Shown piece after piece: positions 45,194-60,100 of a stretch of 64,000 bases of DNA. Within the stretch, counting starts at the first letter, position 1. Every line of letters begins with the position of its first letter. The notes under the pieces are model-generated. The model saw nothing but the letters and a program-made list of their open reading frames with translations, was not told the origin of the DNA and made no database searches. A program made the position numbers and the translations under genes. The DNA is from Trichaptum fuscoviolaceum (Eukaryota > Basidiomycota > Agaricomycetes > Hymenochaetales > Trichaptaceae), in the NCBI GenBank assembly GCA_910574455.1, contig CAJSYZ010000002.1, positions 2,753,671 through 2,817,670 of the forward strand, read 5' to 3'.

Positions 45194-48100
45194 ATGCCGA
45201 TCACTACCTTGAACAGCTTTTACAACTATGCGCGGAGTATGATAGCTAGAGTATGTCTCCAAATTCTGAGATTTGCCATGCTTTAGCTAATGTGGGTCCT
45301 CTCGTAGCTGGTTATGATCTATGTCGGTTCCTACGTCGAAGGACTTGACATTAACCAGATATCCACCCAACTGCTTGCCGGTGAGCCTTTGGCTACGGAA
45401 GAGAGCCCATCCTTGCTAATATGTATATTAGGAACACTGCGCTTCACTGATCTAAGAATAAAGAAAAGTGCACTGGACAAGTTCGAAGTTCCATTTGAAG
45501 TGGTTGAAGGTGCGTATTGTGGGATTTACTATCGGGACTAGCTCAAATGTGTAATCGAATGCGCAGGCCGCATCGGATTATTCTCCATCGGACTCGACCT
45601 GTACAATCTGTCTCTGAAAATTGGCATTGAAGATGTCCATGTCCTAGTCGCCTCCGCTGCGAAATCACCGTACAGTCCTGAAGAGGAAGAAGAGAGAGCG
45701 CAGGCTATCAAGTTAACCCGACTTGATGAATTCGAACAAATCCAAGCATCGCTTCAGCTCCAAACTGAGCAACAAAAGGGTATGTCTGTTGTCTCTCGAA
45801 GCATCGGATGTTTTCATATCCGAATCTTCCATAGATGCTCAGCACCTGGGGGCGGTAGAGAAGGTTATAGAGAAGGTTATTAACAATGCACAAGTTACTA
45901 TCAAGAACATACATCTGCGCTTTGAAGACGCAGAAACGGTGCCTGGGGCAAGTGTCTTTAACGCTTCTGAGTTAGCAAGGAGAATTTTATCTAATTGAAT
46001 GCAAATTAGCACCCTTTCGCGGCAGGCATTACGCTTGCAAGCCTGGAAGCAGTAACAACCGATAAGGATTGGAAACTTGGCACGAAAGCTGAGGGTGATG
46101 CGCAAACTATCTACAAGGTAGGCACCCATTTGCCTTTGGGTTTTTTTAAATATTCATTTTAAGTAGCTCGTATCCTTGGATTCTTTAGCTTTATACTTCA
46201 ACACTGACTGCGAGAGCATTTCTGGTCTGGAATACAACAAATCGAAGGAGGTTTTTAGGAAACAGGTAGCTCCCTCGTTTTACCTTTCGGATTATATTGA
46301 ACAATATGCGTTGTCAGATACCGTCCAAAGTGAATTCCGTTGAACACCAGTTCTTGCTAAAACCGATTTCTGGAGAGGGTAGAGTGAGCAAATTGGTCCA
46401 CATGGCAGTATTCGTTATTGAATCTGCAGTAGATCGTTTTGAACAAGCAGTGGGGAAAGGGCGTTCCTCACTATGAGGCGACTTTGATGTTTCGTGAGCT
46501 AGCCTTCGCACTTGATAAGCACCAGTATCAAGATGTGATTTCCTTGGCCGATGTTTATCATATTTACGCAAGGCAGCACAAGGTTTAGTCGGCTTAACAA
46601 GAGCTCACAGTGCACTTTACTCATAAATTGCTTCAGTACCGTAAATATAGGCCTGACAAGTTGGAATTTGCTGCGAGCAAGCCCAAAGCACTACTCAAAT
46701 TCGCTACCACGGTCATCCTTGAAGAAGTACACGATAAACACGAAAGGTGGACATGGCATCATTTCAAAGAAAGACGTGATGACCGATATCGGTATATTGA
46801 GCTATTTAAGAAGAAATCGTTACTTCCACATGATGCAACTGTATGTTTTCGTGACATTTAATGTATTGCAAACTAACTGCTTTGAAGGTCCCGGAAGAAA
46901 TTAGCGAAGGTCTGGCCAAATTGGAACGAAAACTAAGTTACCATGACATCCGCTTTTATCGGTCGATCGCTCGCATGGAGCTGAAGAAGGACCCAGCAGC
47001 AGTTGCTAGTATGAACGAGAACAAGAAGAGGCAGGAACAGAAGAGCAGCTGGACAAGTTGGCTCTGGGGTTCTTCTTCGGAACCCTCTAATAAATCGGAA
47101 GGGAATCTGGAGGCAATGACCGATGAACAGCTCAAAGGATTATACGAAGTCATTGACTATGATGAGAAATCAGCTATTGCAGAGTCATTTGAGAAATCAC
47201 AAGACTCCATAATAGGACGGGGAAAGGTGAAGCTTGAAAAGGGATCTTTCAGGCTCAAAGGAGACTCTCATGAGCAAGCAGGGGATATCATTTCACTCTT
47301 GTTTGACTCCTTCGAATTTGGTGGCGCTAAACGTCCTGAGAACTTTGAGGCCTCGATATCACTCGGAAATTTCAAGGTCTTCGACGGGACGACCTCGAAC
47401 ACACTCTATAATCAGATCGTCCACGTAAAGGAAAACAGGGTGGAGGAGAGTGATACGCATGACAATGACAGCGACGACAAAGCCTTTTTCTCTTTGAAAT
47501 ACGAGTACAAACCTTTGGACGAGCGTGCGGATAATGGACTGTCTGTTTTCTTGAGTCCCATGGAAATCATCTATCATAGGGAATACTTGGAAGCTGTCGT
47601 GGATTTCTTCAAACCTCCAGAAAGCCAGCTCCAATCCGTTGAGGCGTTGCTGGTGCGTTGATTAGCTTAATCTGATGTGACTCCAGCTGACCCTTTATGG
47701 TAGAGCGCTGCTTCAGAAACATTTGAAGGTATTCAGAAGGAAACGAGAGCGGGACTTGAATTCGCTTTGGAGACACACAAGACAATAGACCTTCGTCTGG
47801 ATATGCATGCGCCCATCATCATCATTCCGGAAAGGTCTGTCCATGTGCTTCTCCAAAACCCATATATCACTGAAATCGACAAAGTGTCGCGCAGGAACAT
47901 TGTAATCATCTCATAATTGACGCAGGTCGTGTGATCGTAAAGAGCAAACTAGCTGATAAAGCTGCATTTCGAGAAGTTGAGAAGAAACGAAATAGACAAT
48001 ACACTGATGATGATTACAAGGAACTTGAAGCACTCATGTACGATAACTATGAGGTCTCGCTGACTGCCGCCCAGGTCTGTCTTATACATTCCCTTACATT

Positions 48101-51100
48101 TGTATATTGTTGATCAGTGTTTTTCTAAAGTTTGTCATAGGTGAAAACCTTGACATTTGTCGCCATGCTCTTCAGTCAGAAACTCCAGATCCAAGACTAC
48201 ATCTTCTTGAAAGAGTCAATATCGGCCTCACCGCACAGAATTCGATAGTCCCGAGCGCGAAGAGTATACCGCGTCTGAGGATGCTAGGTCGGCTTCCCCA
48301 GTTACATCTGAACTTCTCCGATACGAAGTACAAAACTCTAATGCGCCTCCTTGATGTCGCAATTCCGCGCTTCGGTGATGACGCCGATCCCACTCCCTCC
48401 ACTATTCAATCAAGTCACCCGGAATTTGCTTCTTCGGAACTGTTTAAGACAAGACCGGCAGAGTACTCGGTTGACGAGTCTGTGGATAAGGATTCCAATC
48501 TTGCGGTGTCCGTACAGCAGAGCGAACTCGACAAAAGTTCCACACAGGTCTGAATCACTTTTTTGAAGAGCCACGGATGGTAACTAATTGACCGAATAAA
48601 AGGACTTACGTCAACATCTATTTGAGTTTCACTTTGGAGTTGACGCGCTACAGATAACGATCTTGAAAGCGATGAATGAGGGAACTGAACAACGTCTTGG
48701 AGATTTGAGGCTGGAAGGTTTCTCACTGCAGTTTTCGATGGCAAAGCTAGAAATGAAAGTTGACGTAAGACTAAGGTGATGCTCACGTCTGATATCAAAG
48801 ACGATTCGCTAACAGAGAATGAACCAGATCCATTAACCTCACTAGCACTTCGTCAAGTCTGGATACTGTGGCTCTAGTATCAACGGAGCTTGGGTCCTCG
48901 GGGACAACCGACTTGATGGAGGTTGCTTACCGTCGAGTACAGAAATCTTCTCCTGACTTCATTTCCGTATACGATGGCTTCGATCAATCCGTTGAAGTCA
49001 AACTTTCGACCTTCATATTCCGTGCCGTTCCGGAGCACGTATTATCACTTTATGATTATCTTGTGACAACGTTCGTGCCCGATCGAAGCAATGGCAACCC
49101 TACCGACCAGCCGAAGGAAAAAGCAGAGGACGAAATACACGACCAGGATGCGATAGCTCATCCCAGTAAGGATAGGATTCGAGTTCGTGCGAACCTGGCC
49201 AGTTTCGAAGGTAAGATGCTGGTCAAAATACTTTGGTACTCAATGATCTGGGACTAAGGATCACTTTAGTTCTACTGTTAGATGGCGAGACCAAGGTCGC
49301 AACTCTGTCTTTATCGACTGCCAACGTCGAGGTCTCCTTGGATGGTGATGCTATGGACGTCAATGCAAGCATGGGAAACCTCCTTCTCACCGATGATTCA
49401 GTAACGCAAACCAAGCTACCGGAATTCAAGCAGTTACTATCCATCGAAGGTGACAACCTAGCACAACTACGGTACCAGAAGTTCGATGCTGAGAACTCTG
49501 TCGAGAGGGGCATCAGCTCCTCGATCGAATTGCGAACTGGATCTCTTAAGTTTCATTTCCTCGTCTCGCCGATGAACAGCATTTACATTTTCTTGCTTAA
49601 GTTCGCGCGTCTCAAGGCAGTGTACGATACTGCCGCTGAGGCCGCTGTGCAATCAGCTTCGGGGATTGAAAGAATGGGTTTCGAGCTGTTCGTCCGGGCT
49701 CCCATTATCGTGGTCCCTATCGACCCCATACAACTGGAAGATAGATTCTCTATGAAACTGGGGGAAATCACTGCTCAGAACTCTTTCGACGGATCAGAGC
49801 AGACGATTGACGCATCACTTACCGGCTTGCAGATGACTTCGGTAGCAGATAGCAAATCTCGTTTAAAGATCATCGATGATGTTACAATCTCGACCAAAAT
49901 CACACAAATCAGTGGAATAGATAGGAGTAAAATTCTTGACACGCCAGACTTCAAAGTAAGTTAATTGACGAATTCGTAACAAGAATTTCATGCTAAGTAG
50001 ATGTATTTAATAGATTTCTGTTGGCATATCAGACGTCAAGTTGCATCTCACAGAACAGCAATATTGCCAGCTCATAATCTTGTCCCGATCAATACCAGAT
50101 GTCTTTAAAGATACGGATACTGTAGATCTTGAACCAAAGAAAGACAACACTGTCGAGAAGCCCCAGGAATCCAATCAAAACCACACAGACGTTCCGGGAT
50201 TGCCTCTCACTAGCCTCCAACCAGAGCTAGTTCTGCAACCAAGTTCAGAGGAGCAGCTGCCATGGCTGAACATTGACTTCCTTGTAACGATGCAGGCTGT
50301 GAAACTTCATCTTTACGATTCCTCTGTGGTCCACCAAACAGATCTCAAGGATCACGGCATTGTTCGCTTTGCAATAAACGGTGGAAGGGCAACTCTGAAG
50401 ATGTTGTCTGATGGATCTTTGGAGTCGGAATTCGCAATAAAGTCGTTCACGATGAGCAACACCAGACCTGGGTTATCACGATTCCGTGAGATCATCCCCG
50501 CTGCATCTCACGGCCGTAATCAGGTCATGGTTCTGTACACAATGTCGGGGGGCGTAGACAAGTCCGCGCTTGCTGTGATAACGGTCGATTCACCCCAGAT
50601 TGTCTTCTCCCTTGACCCAGTTTATGCAGTATCGAGTTTCTTCCTCAGTGCCTTTGGTTCGGATAAAGAGGCCCAAGACATTGTACCAACCGATGAAGGC
50701 ACAGAGATCACTTCTGGTCCGCAGAAGGAAAACTCAGTTCTACATTATCGATTTGACCTTCATGATGCCTCGATCGTTGTCCTAGAAAACGACGAGATCG
50801 CAGACTCGCAAGCTATCCGTCTATCGTTAAAGCAGATTTCACTGTCGCAACAGGTGTGTTAACAGCAATCATGGGCAATGGTACTCACCTCATCATCTAC
50901 TTCAGGAAGTCCTTGCTCTATTCGTGTCTCGCTTGGGCATGTCTCTTGTACGGATGGATAAGCCAGCTGATGCAATTCGGTTCTTGGATGACTTAGATAT
51001 TTCGATGACTCTTGAATTACACCAAGAGTCAAGCAAGCAATTTACTGGCATTCAACTTATGATGCAGCCGGTTGTTTTCAGGTCGTCCTATCGTGACATA

Positions 51101-54100
51101 TTACTAATCATGTCAATCGCGAATAGAGCAATAGCACTCTTCTCCGCGAACAAAGAACACCAGCAAACATACACACAACAGAGCACGTTTGACTCCGCAC
51201 GGGCAATAGCAGAAAAGGATTCGGCCGAGCGGGAGGGCAGTAATCGCCCAAATGACCCAGTTAATAAGTCTTCAAAGCAAGCGAAGACAGCTAAAGTTGT
51301 TGTGTCATCCGAAGAGGTATGTTGAGACTGACCTGTATCCAATTACTTCTACTTACATCAGTTTCTCAGCTAAGTGCCACGTTAGATGGCTTTCGTTTGG
51401 TTTTGATTGGAGACCTTCATGAAATGCCAATGCTAAATCTGGAAACAAAACCTTTTTCCGTGTCTGTCAGCGACTGGTCTGCGAAGGTTCGTGGAAAGAT
51501 GCAATTGTACTATCCTATATTCATGTATAACCATCACAGTTGCATGCGAGCACAACGATCTCCACGGCGATCACATTTTGGAATCTGAAGAACTCGCACT
51601 GGGAACCTCTGATTGATCCCTGGACCTTTTCCGTTGTGGTTCGTCGCCCCTTCGTTAATCAATTTAAACCCGAGTATACTTAATTTTGTATACTGACTTT
51701 TCCGATCTCGAAGGCGGGGAAGGAGTCTGTCAGCGATGCGTTGAACATAACGATGTCCTCGCAAAGCGCACTCGATGTCAACCTAACTTCGAACTTCATG
51801 GAATTAGCGGTCTCTACTGCGCGCATCTGGAACAAGGAAGGGGATCAAGTTTTGAAGACAGCCCGAGGAAGTTATGCGCCATATAGGATTCTGAACAAGA
51901 CTGGAGACGCAGTCTCTGTTTGGTCAGACCTAGATGGTAGCGTTAATGCTAATGCATTTAGTGCGGTGAAAGTTGGCCATAATGAGAGCGTTGAATGGAG
52001 GTTTGATGACTGGAAAACTACACGTGAAGTAAGGAGCAAAATCTCTTAGCATTTTTTTTAAGTCTCTGACTATCTTCAAGCATGTTTCGAATACTGGAAC
52101 CAACGCAATCGGTGTCCGCTTTGACAACAAGCCCTGGGAGCAGTTGCGCAGTATACCCGTTGACAGAGAAGGGGAATATATATACTCTCTCCGACCACGC
52201 ACAAGTAGGGGCTCCAACAAACTCATGTGCGAGATTATCATCAAAGACAACGTGAAGATCGTGACCCTGCGGTCAACATATAAAGTGCAGAACCAGACGT
52301 TCTACCCTCTCGAGGTTGCTCTGGTAGATAGCACCGGACATCCCGTGTCCTCGATCAATAAGATAGGTACGTATTATAACTGTTATGTCTGAGTTATGTC
52401 CAGAGTGCTCAATTGGTCGAAGCCCCGGGGGAGTATTATGGTTTACCGATCGAAGCTACATCCCGAGATAGGATAAGAATACAACCGGATCGTGCGTGCC
52501 CTTCATTAAACCAATCAGTATAAAGCTGACACGTATAAAGCTGGCTTTGGATACAGGTGGTCTCCGTCATTGTGGTGGGAGGACCTACGAGAGACTCGAT
52601 TTAGCGCAATCCCCATAGCTTGCCCACATGTCGATCGCAAGGAGCCACCTTTCAATATTACACTTTGGCCTATCTGGTCCTCTGGAAAGAAGTCGGTAAT
52701 CCTCATTTCGCACTACCTCCGGATTAGCTGACAATTGTCCAGGGACTATCCTCAGCTAACGTTGACTTTACGAGCTCCCATTGAACTGGAAAATCTTCTA
52801 CCTTACGATTTACAGTATAGGGTTTTCGACAAGGACTCTGGGCACAATTGGAGCAGTTACCTTCGAAGAGGCGGCGTCGCACCAGTACATTCGGTTGAGT
52901 TGAGCCATCTAGTCCTGTTGAGCATCACGGTTCAGGATACTGGTGAGCGACATGGAGGGACGTATTCAGATAAAACGTTAATACTATAACAGTCTTCAAA
53001 GCAAGCGACTTCACTATCATTAACGCTGATAGAAGGTTTGAATTTGACCAAGAACATTATTTGACACTTTCGGATGCTCAAGATAGGAAACTTCAACTTT
53101 CGCTGAATTACATGTGCAGTCTTTTGTCTTCTTTCTCATGACGAACGCTCATCATTCTCTAGTAAGCATCCTGAATCTGGAGGCGCGTTTCGGGTGCAGA
53201 TCTATAGTCCATATATAGTCATTAACAAGACGGGACTCGCTTTTGGTGTCAGGTCTGTGCGATCAGCGGGACTATACAGAGACGTAGCAGGAGAGAACAG
53301 AATAGGTGAGTTTCTGTGGATGCATTGACTGAAAACGTAACCATATAACCACCTAAATAGATGAACTTTCTAAGAGCACACCCTTTAGTGAGTAAGCTAT
53401 GTTCATGACTGACGTCTTGTTTAACTGCTATAAGTGTTATCCCATTACAACAAGAAGGGAAACGAGTTTGTGTTCCGAATAGGCGACTCAGGATGGTCCA
53501 AGGCTAGTCCCATTTCTATCACCTTGCAAAAGCCTAAGATCAGAAGAAGCTAATACTGTCCTTGGGACTTTTTAGACTATACGTTTTGATGTACCTAGTG
53601 CTGAAACGTCTTTGGAGATCCCCTCTGTCACGCAGAAAGTAGCAATTCATTGTGGACTTTCATGGGTCGAAGGTACTGGGAAGTATAAACTCACGAAAGT
53701 TATCGAACTTTCTCCTCGATTTATCGTATACAACAAACTTTCGCGGCCAGTATGCTTCCGAGAACATGGGGCTCCTCCCTCTGGGCGATCTGAACTGGGA
53801 CCGGGCGAACAGTGTCCGTTGCAATCATTGCGAAATGACGAGCGCAAGCTCTTGACCTTAGCATATCCGGGACTGAATGCTCATTGGTAGGTCGTAGTAC
53901 TCGTGCGCATAACACAATCTCAGACCCTATTCCTTTAGGTCTCCTCCAATCGACATGGAGGCCATGGGATCTGTACACGTTCGCATGCGACCAGCCGGGT
54001 CTACGGCACAGAATGATGTGCATCTAACTGTCGCGAACGTTATACTAGAAAAGGCCACAATCTATGTCATTCTTTCGCCTCATGAAGGACCATGGCCATT

Positions 54101-56923
54101 CATAATAGAGAATGAGTGCGATTACGAGGTTACGATAGGACAGACTGTGAGTGGAGAACTTTCGATAGATCGTATACTAAACTTGGTGTTCAGGATGACC
54201 TTCGTGAGCTCTTGAAGCCGGACGTCGTGTATCGTATAAAGCCACACTCTCGTTTGGCATACGGCTGGGATTTCCCGGCGGCTTCCAACCGTAAAATCTA
54301 TCTCAACTGCAACAAAGGTGTTCGCTTGATCGACATAATGGAGATTGGAGTTTTACCACCCCTAAAGGTGCGAATTAAAGTGCATTTCAAATTCATATCC
54401 TAAAGCTGTTTTAATAGCACAAGCAAGGCACAGTATCTCTGGACGTGCGCGCTGATAAACAGACTCAAGTATTGACAATATCGACATATCGCGAGGAAGC
54501 TAGTTTGTATAAGCCGAAGCGTCGGTCCACAGTCTCTTCGACGAGGAGCGACGTCAACGCCAGTAGTCAGGAATTTGAAGTTTTCCAAGAGGATGTCCCA
54601 CCGAGTTTCAGGTTATATTTAGACATGAAAGCCCTCGGTGTTTCACTCGTGGATAAGCGACTGGTGGAAGTGATCTACTTCTCCGTAAAGTCTCTTAAAG
54701 TCGAGTATGCTAATAGTCCTGTCGCACAATCATTGGATCTTGCATTCGGAGAATTACAGGTGGACAATCAACTTCACGACGCATTTTTCCCGATTGTGCT
54801 GGAGCCTACTCCTCTCCCAAAAGACACTCGTAGGGTAGGGGCATTACCTACGCTACAGGCCTCTGTAATAGTTCTGAATGATGAAGGTGAATGCATCTGG
54901 GTCCACACCATATTAAAATGCAAATCTATTGCTAACTTATTTATAGCGCACGGTGTCTTGTTCGTCAAATATGCTTCAATACTACTTCAAGCTATCACTG
55001 TACAGATCGATGAAGCTTTCCTGTACGCCATTATGGATTTAGTGAAGCTGGATGGCATAGACTGGGACGCAGACACTGAGAGGTGAGCACGGTCTTTCTT
55101 ATAGCCTTGATATTCTTAGCAACTCGATATAGTGTCCTCGTGCCTAATTTGTCCCAGCCCGTTGAGCCTGAGCTATCGAACAAAGGCCAGGACGTATATT
55201 TCGAGGTCTTGGAGCTGCAACCGATAAGACTTTCTGTCTCGTTCGTGAGGAATATCAACCCCACTGGCGAGGAAACACAGAAGTACGTCTGTAACTACTG
55301 GAACAGACTATTGTTTGTTATACTAAAGGTACCTACAGGGCAATGTCGAATCCCCTTGCAGCAGTATTTGACATTGTGCTCACCACGCTGGCTAATGCGG
55401 AAGGCATTGACTTGAAATTGAACGCTTTGGGTCTAACTGACATACGCCTTACAACTCCAGAACTCCAGCAGAGGATCGTGCTCCACTACCGGCAAGAAGT
55501 CCTACGACAAATATATCGCGTTATTGGATCTGCGGATTTCTTGGGTAACCCTGTCGGTTTATTCACGAATGTCAGTTCAGGTGTTGCAGACATTTTCTAT
55601 GAACCTTGGAACGGTGTTGTCCAGCACGGTGGTGGAGAGCTGGGTTTAGGAATTGCAAAAGTAAAATTCCATTGTACGCATTGACGAATCGAAACAAATC
55701 ACTCACCATTGCCTAGGGCGCAGCCAGCTTCGTAAAGAAAACGGTCTTTGGTGTATCTGACAGTGTCACTAAACTAACATCGACCATAGGAAAAGGCAAG
55801 CACTGTCAGTGCCTTGCTGATAGACTATATATCTCATCGCTTCCGCAGGCTTGTCTGCGGTTACATTCGACCCTGAATATCAAGCAAAACGCCAGATGGC
55901 GCAGAGACGCAATAAGCCACGACATGCGCTGTAAGTGGCAAAGACTCTCTTAATAAGACAACACTCAATAGTTTTTTTCTTTCTCAGAATGGGATTGTCA
56001 TCAGGCGCGGAGGCTTTCGCTAATGCTGTCACGAGTGGCATGGAAGGCTTAGTGGTACGATTTGATTGATTGAGACCTGACCAACTTTCATTTATTCAAT
56101 ATGCCTTCATAGTCAAAACCATTCGAAGGAGCCGAAACCGAAGGAACCGCCGGTTTCCTCAAAGGAATAGGCAAGGGTTTTGTTGGGTATGTATATGCAA
56201 TGATCATGCGAGTGCATGATGTTCGTTCTGACTCACAAGTCTAGCCTTGTCGCTAAGCCTGTTGGTGGCATCGCCGATTTCGCCTCAAATGTTTCCGAGG
56301 GTATACAGCTCCATTTCACTTCTGAAACTCTTCTCAACCGCTCGTCTTATAGGCATACGTAATACTACAACTGTGTTTGACCAACCCAAACGCGAACGCG
56401 TCAGAAAGGTGATTCGATATTTGATCCATTGTTGTGGCTTGGGACAGAGCTGACCGTTGACCAAAGCCGAGACTTGTTCCCGGTGACGGTGTTTTACAGC
56501 CTTATCAAAGTCGTGAAGCGCTGGGTCAATTTTGGATGCGGGACCTACAGGAGGGAAAGTATCGGAAGGAGTTTTATATTGCACATTTAGGTACGTGCCT
56601 CTTCTCGTGATTCACATAGACTATCAAAATCTAAATCTGTGTGTGTTCATGTAGATCTGCCGGGCAGCGACGAAGTAGTTCTGCTCACAAATGCAAGAAT
56701 ACTGAAATTCACCTCCAAGTACCTGCGCGTCTTGTGGGATATGCCCCTAACAAACGTTGCTGGCGTGCAAGCAGAACACACCGGAATCCAGTTCACGAGC
56801 AAATCAGGACGAGAATACGACAAATCGGTCATCATTCAGGATAGGGCATCAAAGGACTGGTTCTTTGAGAAGGTGAAGGCGGTTGTAGTATCATACAATG
56901 CAAGGCGGAGGCTCGAGCGGTAG
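45194..56923 (+). CDS. VPS13 bridge-like lipid transfer protein
   Basis: Exon 1 is 45194-45250 (MPITTLNSFYNYARSMIAR), joined to 45308 onward. The chorein start follows: SYVEGLDINQISTQLLAG, then LRFTDLRIKKSALDKFEVPF and PEEEEERAQAIKL. Further on are FKERRDDRYRYIELFKKK, the extended rod, ATFWNLKNSHWEPLI-type sequence around 51540-51640 (ITFWNLKNSHWEPLIDPW), and the SHR-BD/VAB region at 51.7-54.2 kb. The ATG2-C and C-terminal region (NPVGLFTNVSSGVADIFYEP, GLSAVTFDPEYQAKR) is followed by a PH-like end that stops at 56923. VPS13 moves glycerolipids in bulk between organelles at contact sites. Many introns are small, some under 60 nt. I checked several difficult junctions (46385-46450, 47835-47895, 48590-48770) and all keep frame. 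The product should be near 3,000 residues. Confidence 0.92.
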
Positions 56924-57181
56924 CTTAGCACACGCCCAACCATATGAAGTATATATGTCCTAACTAATCCGATATTTATCATTCCGATACAAGACCAATT
57001 GCATAACAAATACGAATGTATGTAATTGATAAAATGCAAATCCAAAAGAGTGTATATCCAAGTGTAACGCATTAGTCTGTGTGGAACGGTGTAACCTGGA
57101 TTATGAACGAAAGCGAAAATAAAAATAAATAAATAAACTTGAAGAGAAGGGATGAAAACAAAGAAAGTTAGATTTATACGA

Positions 57182-60100
57182 TTACACAGTGACGCGCCCG
57201 TTTTGCACCTTCGCAATTGCGGTGGCAGCGCTTGATGCTCTGTCTCTATTGGAAGTGGGAATATTCGAAAGACCAAACGTGACTGAAGCGTCGTGCTGTT
57301 CGATGGGGCTGACCTTATCAAGGTCGTCGCTATCTGCACCAGGTCCGGAATCGTAGTAGCTTTCCCTCGGACTCGTTGAGTATGCACTTTGGAAATCCGT
57401 GTCTGAGTCCTCAGGATTCGCATTCAGAGGAATAGTGGAGGACTGGAACCGAGACGCCGCCGCCGGACTAAGAGTCGCAGGAGATACTGCACGAATCTCG
57501 GGGATCGGGTCGTCAGCAGTTACGACAGCTTTGTTGTAAGGCGAATTCGGTGCCTTGGGGGTCATCGACCGGTCCCGTCTCGTGGTCGGAGAAGTCTGCA
57601 TTGTCTTGCCTGTCCGCGTGCTCGTCTGCGACGATGACATCGTATCGCTCCTAGTTCTGTTTTCTACAGCCCCAGACCCAGTTGTATGACGAAGCGTTGC
57701 TGGAGAAATAGGGCGGCTGCCTTTGCCTTCAGTTTCGCTGTCGAGTGAGGGCCTGTTGAACCGGCGGTCCGACATAGCATTCTCGAGCTGCAACAATGAG
57801 GATCAGGATACTCGGCGTCGTTTATATGTTGAAGGAATTCTAAATGCATACCTTTTGTTGAATTTGCATTACTTTCTGGGCAATTCTATCGGTGTTTTGG
57901 TGAATGCTCTCATCAACCGCAACCATATCAGAAGAACGGTCAACGGTGCCTGGCCTAGGATGCTCATCGTGCCCAACAGTCGGCGATGCCTCAACCTCAC
58001 TAAATGCCGAAGAGTCCATAGAGTGTCTTGTCTCTTCGTCAGTCTCGGCAGTCCCAGCAAGAGTAGAATCTGTACTGAAAGGACGGGGAGGAATTGAGTG
58101 ACCGGCATTACTTGACCGTCTGGATCCAACTCCAGAAGATGGCCGAGAAGACATGGAACGATGGCTTTCTGCTTGCGACTCTGCATCAGAGTCACCCATT
58201 TCAACTGCCAGTGACATGGACGCCAAAGCTCTCTCGATTTGCGCTTCGACCTCTTCCACGAGTTGAGCTCTTTCTTCTTCCATCTTATCCATAGCCTCCC
58301 GCATACGTTCAAGTTCAGTGAGCGCATCTTTGTGAGCAGTCTCCGTCTCATGCAGTTCTACAAATGATGTGATAAGCTTGAGAAGGTGACTATACAATCA
58401 AGCCACTTACGGGTCTGCAACTTGAGTTTTTCTGCAGCTGTCAGGGATACCAGACCGGTAAGTCGCTTGCTCTCGCGCTGTTCCTTGCTGATCTTTGCGC
58501 GCAGATCGCTAGCTTCTGTACTAAGTTTCTCAGCGTACTGCTCGAAAGTGACGAACTTCTCCCTCCAAAGGTCAGACTCGGTCATCAAGAAGTTCAACCT
58601 CCTTGACAAGCGGCCGATCTTCGTTTCAAGGTCATCACGGGCGTCGACAAAAGCGGTGGCGCGTTTGCGAATAGAGCGTTGCACTTGCTGCTCAGCGCCA
58701 CTCAGTTTCGGTGGCCGCTTGTAAGCACCAAATGAGGATATGCGTTTGAACAATGAAGGCTTCCTGTACTAATTTCAGATACGGCGATGTAAGTTTTTCT
58801 GGACCGGTGATATACAATGGAAGGTATCTACCTTCTCTTGCAAGACAGAATCAAAAGCCTGTATTATGCGTGTAGAATTCCACCATTCCGGAGGCTTAAT
58901 GCTTTCTGCGACGACAGATGAGGAAGCGCCTCTCTTCGCCTGAATCTTGCAAATAGGCCTGAAGCGTCCCGCCGGGAACGCCTCTTTGAACTCACTAAGC
59001 CACGAGGGTTTCAGCATTGTCCACAAGCAATATATGAAACGTCAACTTACATAGGCACCGAGTGATCAGGGTGGTAAAATTCACCGAAGGCCGCCAGAAG
59101 TCTGTGTCTATACTTGTCCCTCTGTTGTTTGGTCGAAAGACTATCAGGCGGAGGAGATGCGCAACTTCTACATAGACAAGTCAGCACAAATAGACGATTC
59201 AAGGACGTGCGTGCTTACAGGTAATTTATATCGCTAATGAGTAACGATTCAGTTTTTATCCCACGAGCAGAAGGAATGAAAACAACATACAGGTCACAGA
59301 TGCAGACTTCAGGAGGAGCCCTTACTGCATACCGCATTTCCGCGGCCAATCCAATGATCCAAGGACCCGGATCTTCGATATAGATTCTAGCGTCTCTCGC
59401 GTGAACTGAAGGCAGAGCTATCCCATTCCAGCCCCGCAGTTCAACCAAGTACTTGACGGTTGCCACAGCGATCTACAATCCAAGCAATTAATAAAAGTTG
59501 CACAACAATGGCTAGTTGGCGTACTCCGAGCATCGCCGGGTGACGGGAGAAAAAAAGAATGCGCCCGGTAGGCGCAAGAGCAATCTGAATACTGATCGTT
59601 AGAGGAGCTGTAAGATAGCAATCAATGCTCGACATACCTCGCAGATAGACAGGATGTTGTCGATGTTGAGGCACTTGAATAAAGGCCACATCGTGAACTG
59701 TTCCATAGATGAGCACAAAAAAGCTTGAAGTATGAATGGTTTACTGACGTTTATGTCGACTAAACCACGTCCGAAGTCCAGGCCGCCGGGGAATCGGGCA
59801 ACTACTTCCAGACTACCATCGCCCTTATCCCCGCCTTCCTTTGGAGAGGCGTCGAGTCGCACAATGTCGCCAGCGCGGGGTGCAGGGTGGGAAAGAATTT
59901 TAGATATTTGCAGAGTATGAGAAGCGACGTCCTTGCTGAATCGAGCCCAGGAGAGAGTAAGATAATCTCGCATAAGGTCGTAGATAGGATGGCGGGAAAC
60001 GAGTGCTAGAAGAGACGTTAGTTAATGACCGGAGATCGTACTGGATTCTACGCACTCAAAGCGTAAGGAAGCCAGAAGACGGTATCGCCTGTCAAAAAGA

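Noticed and set aside
46310..46560. Apparent stop codons in VPS13 suggesting a broken gene
   Set aside because: An intron from the gtgagc after SGEGR to the acceptor before WGKGVPHY restores frame; the gene is intact here.
47830..47930. Apparent frameshift in VPS13 near IIIIPE
   Set aside because: Using the acceptor ending gacaaag gives PESVAQEHCNHLIIDAG in frame, matching the family.
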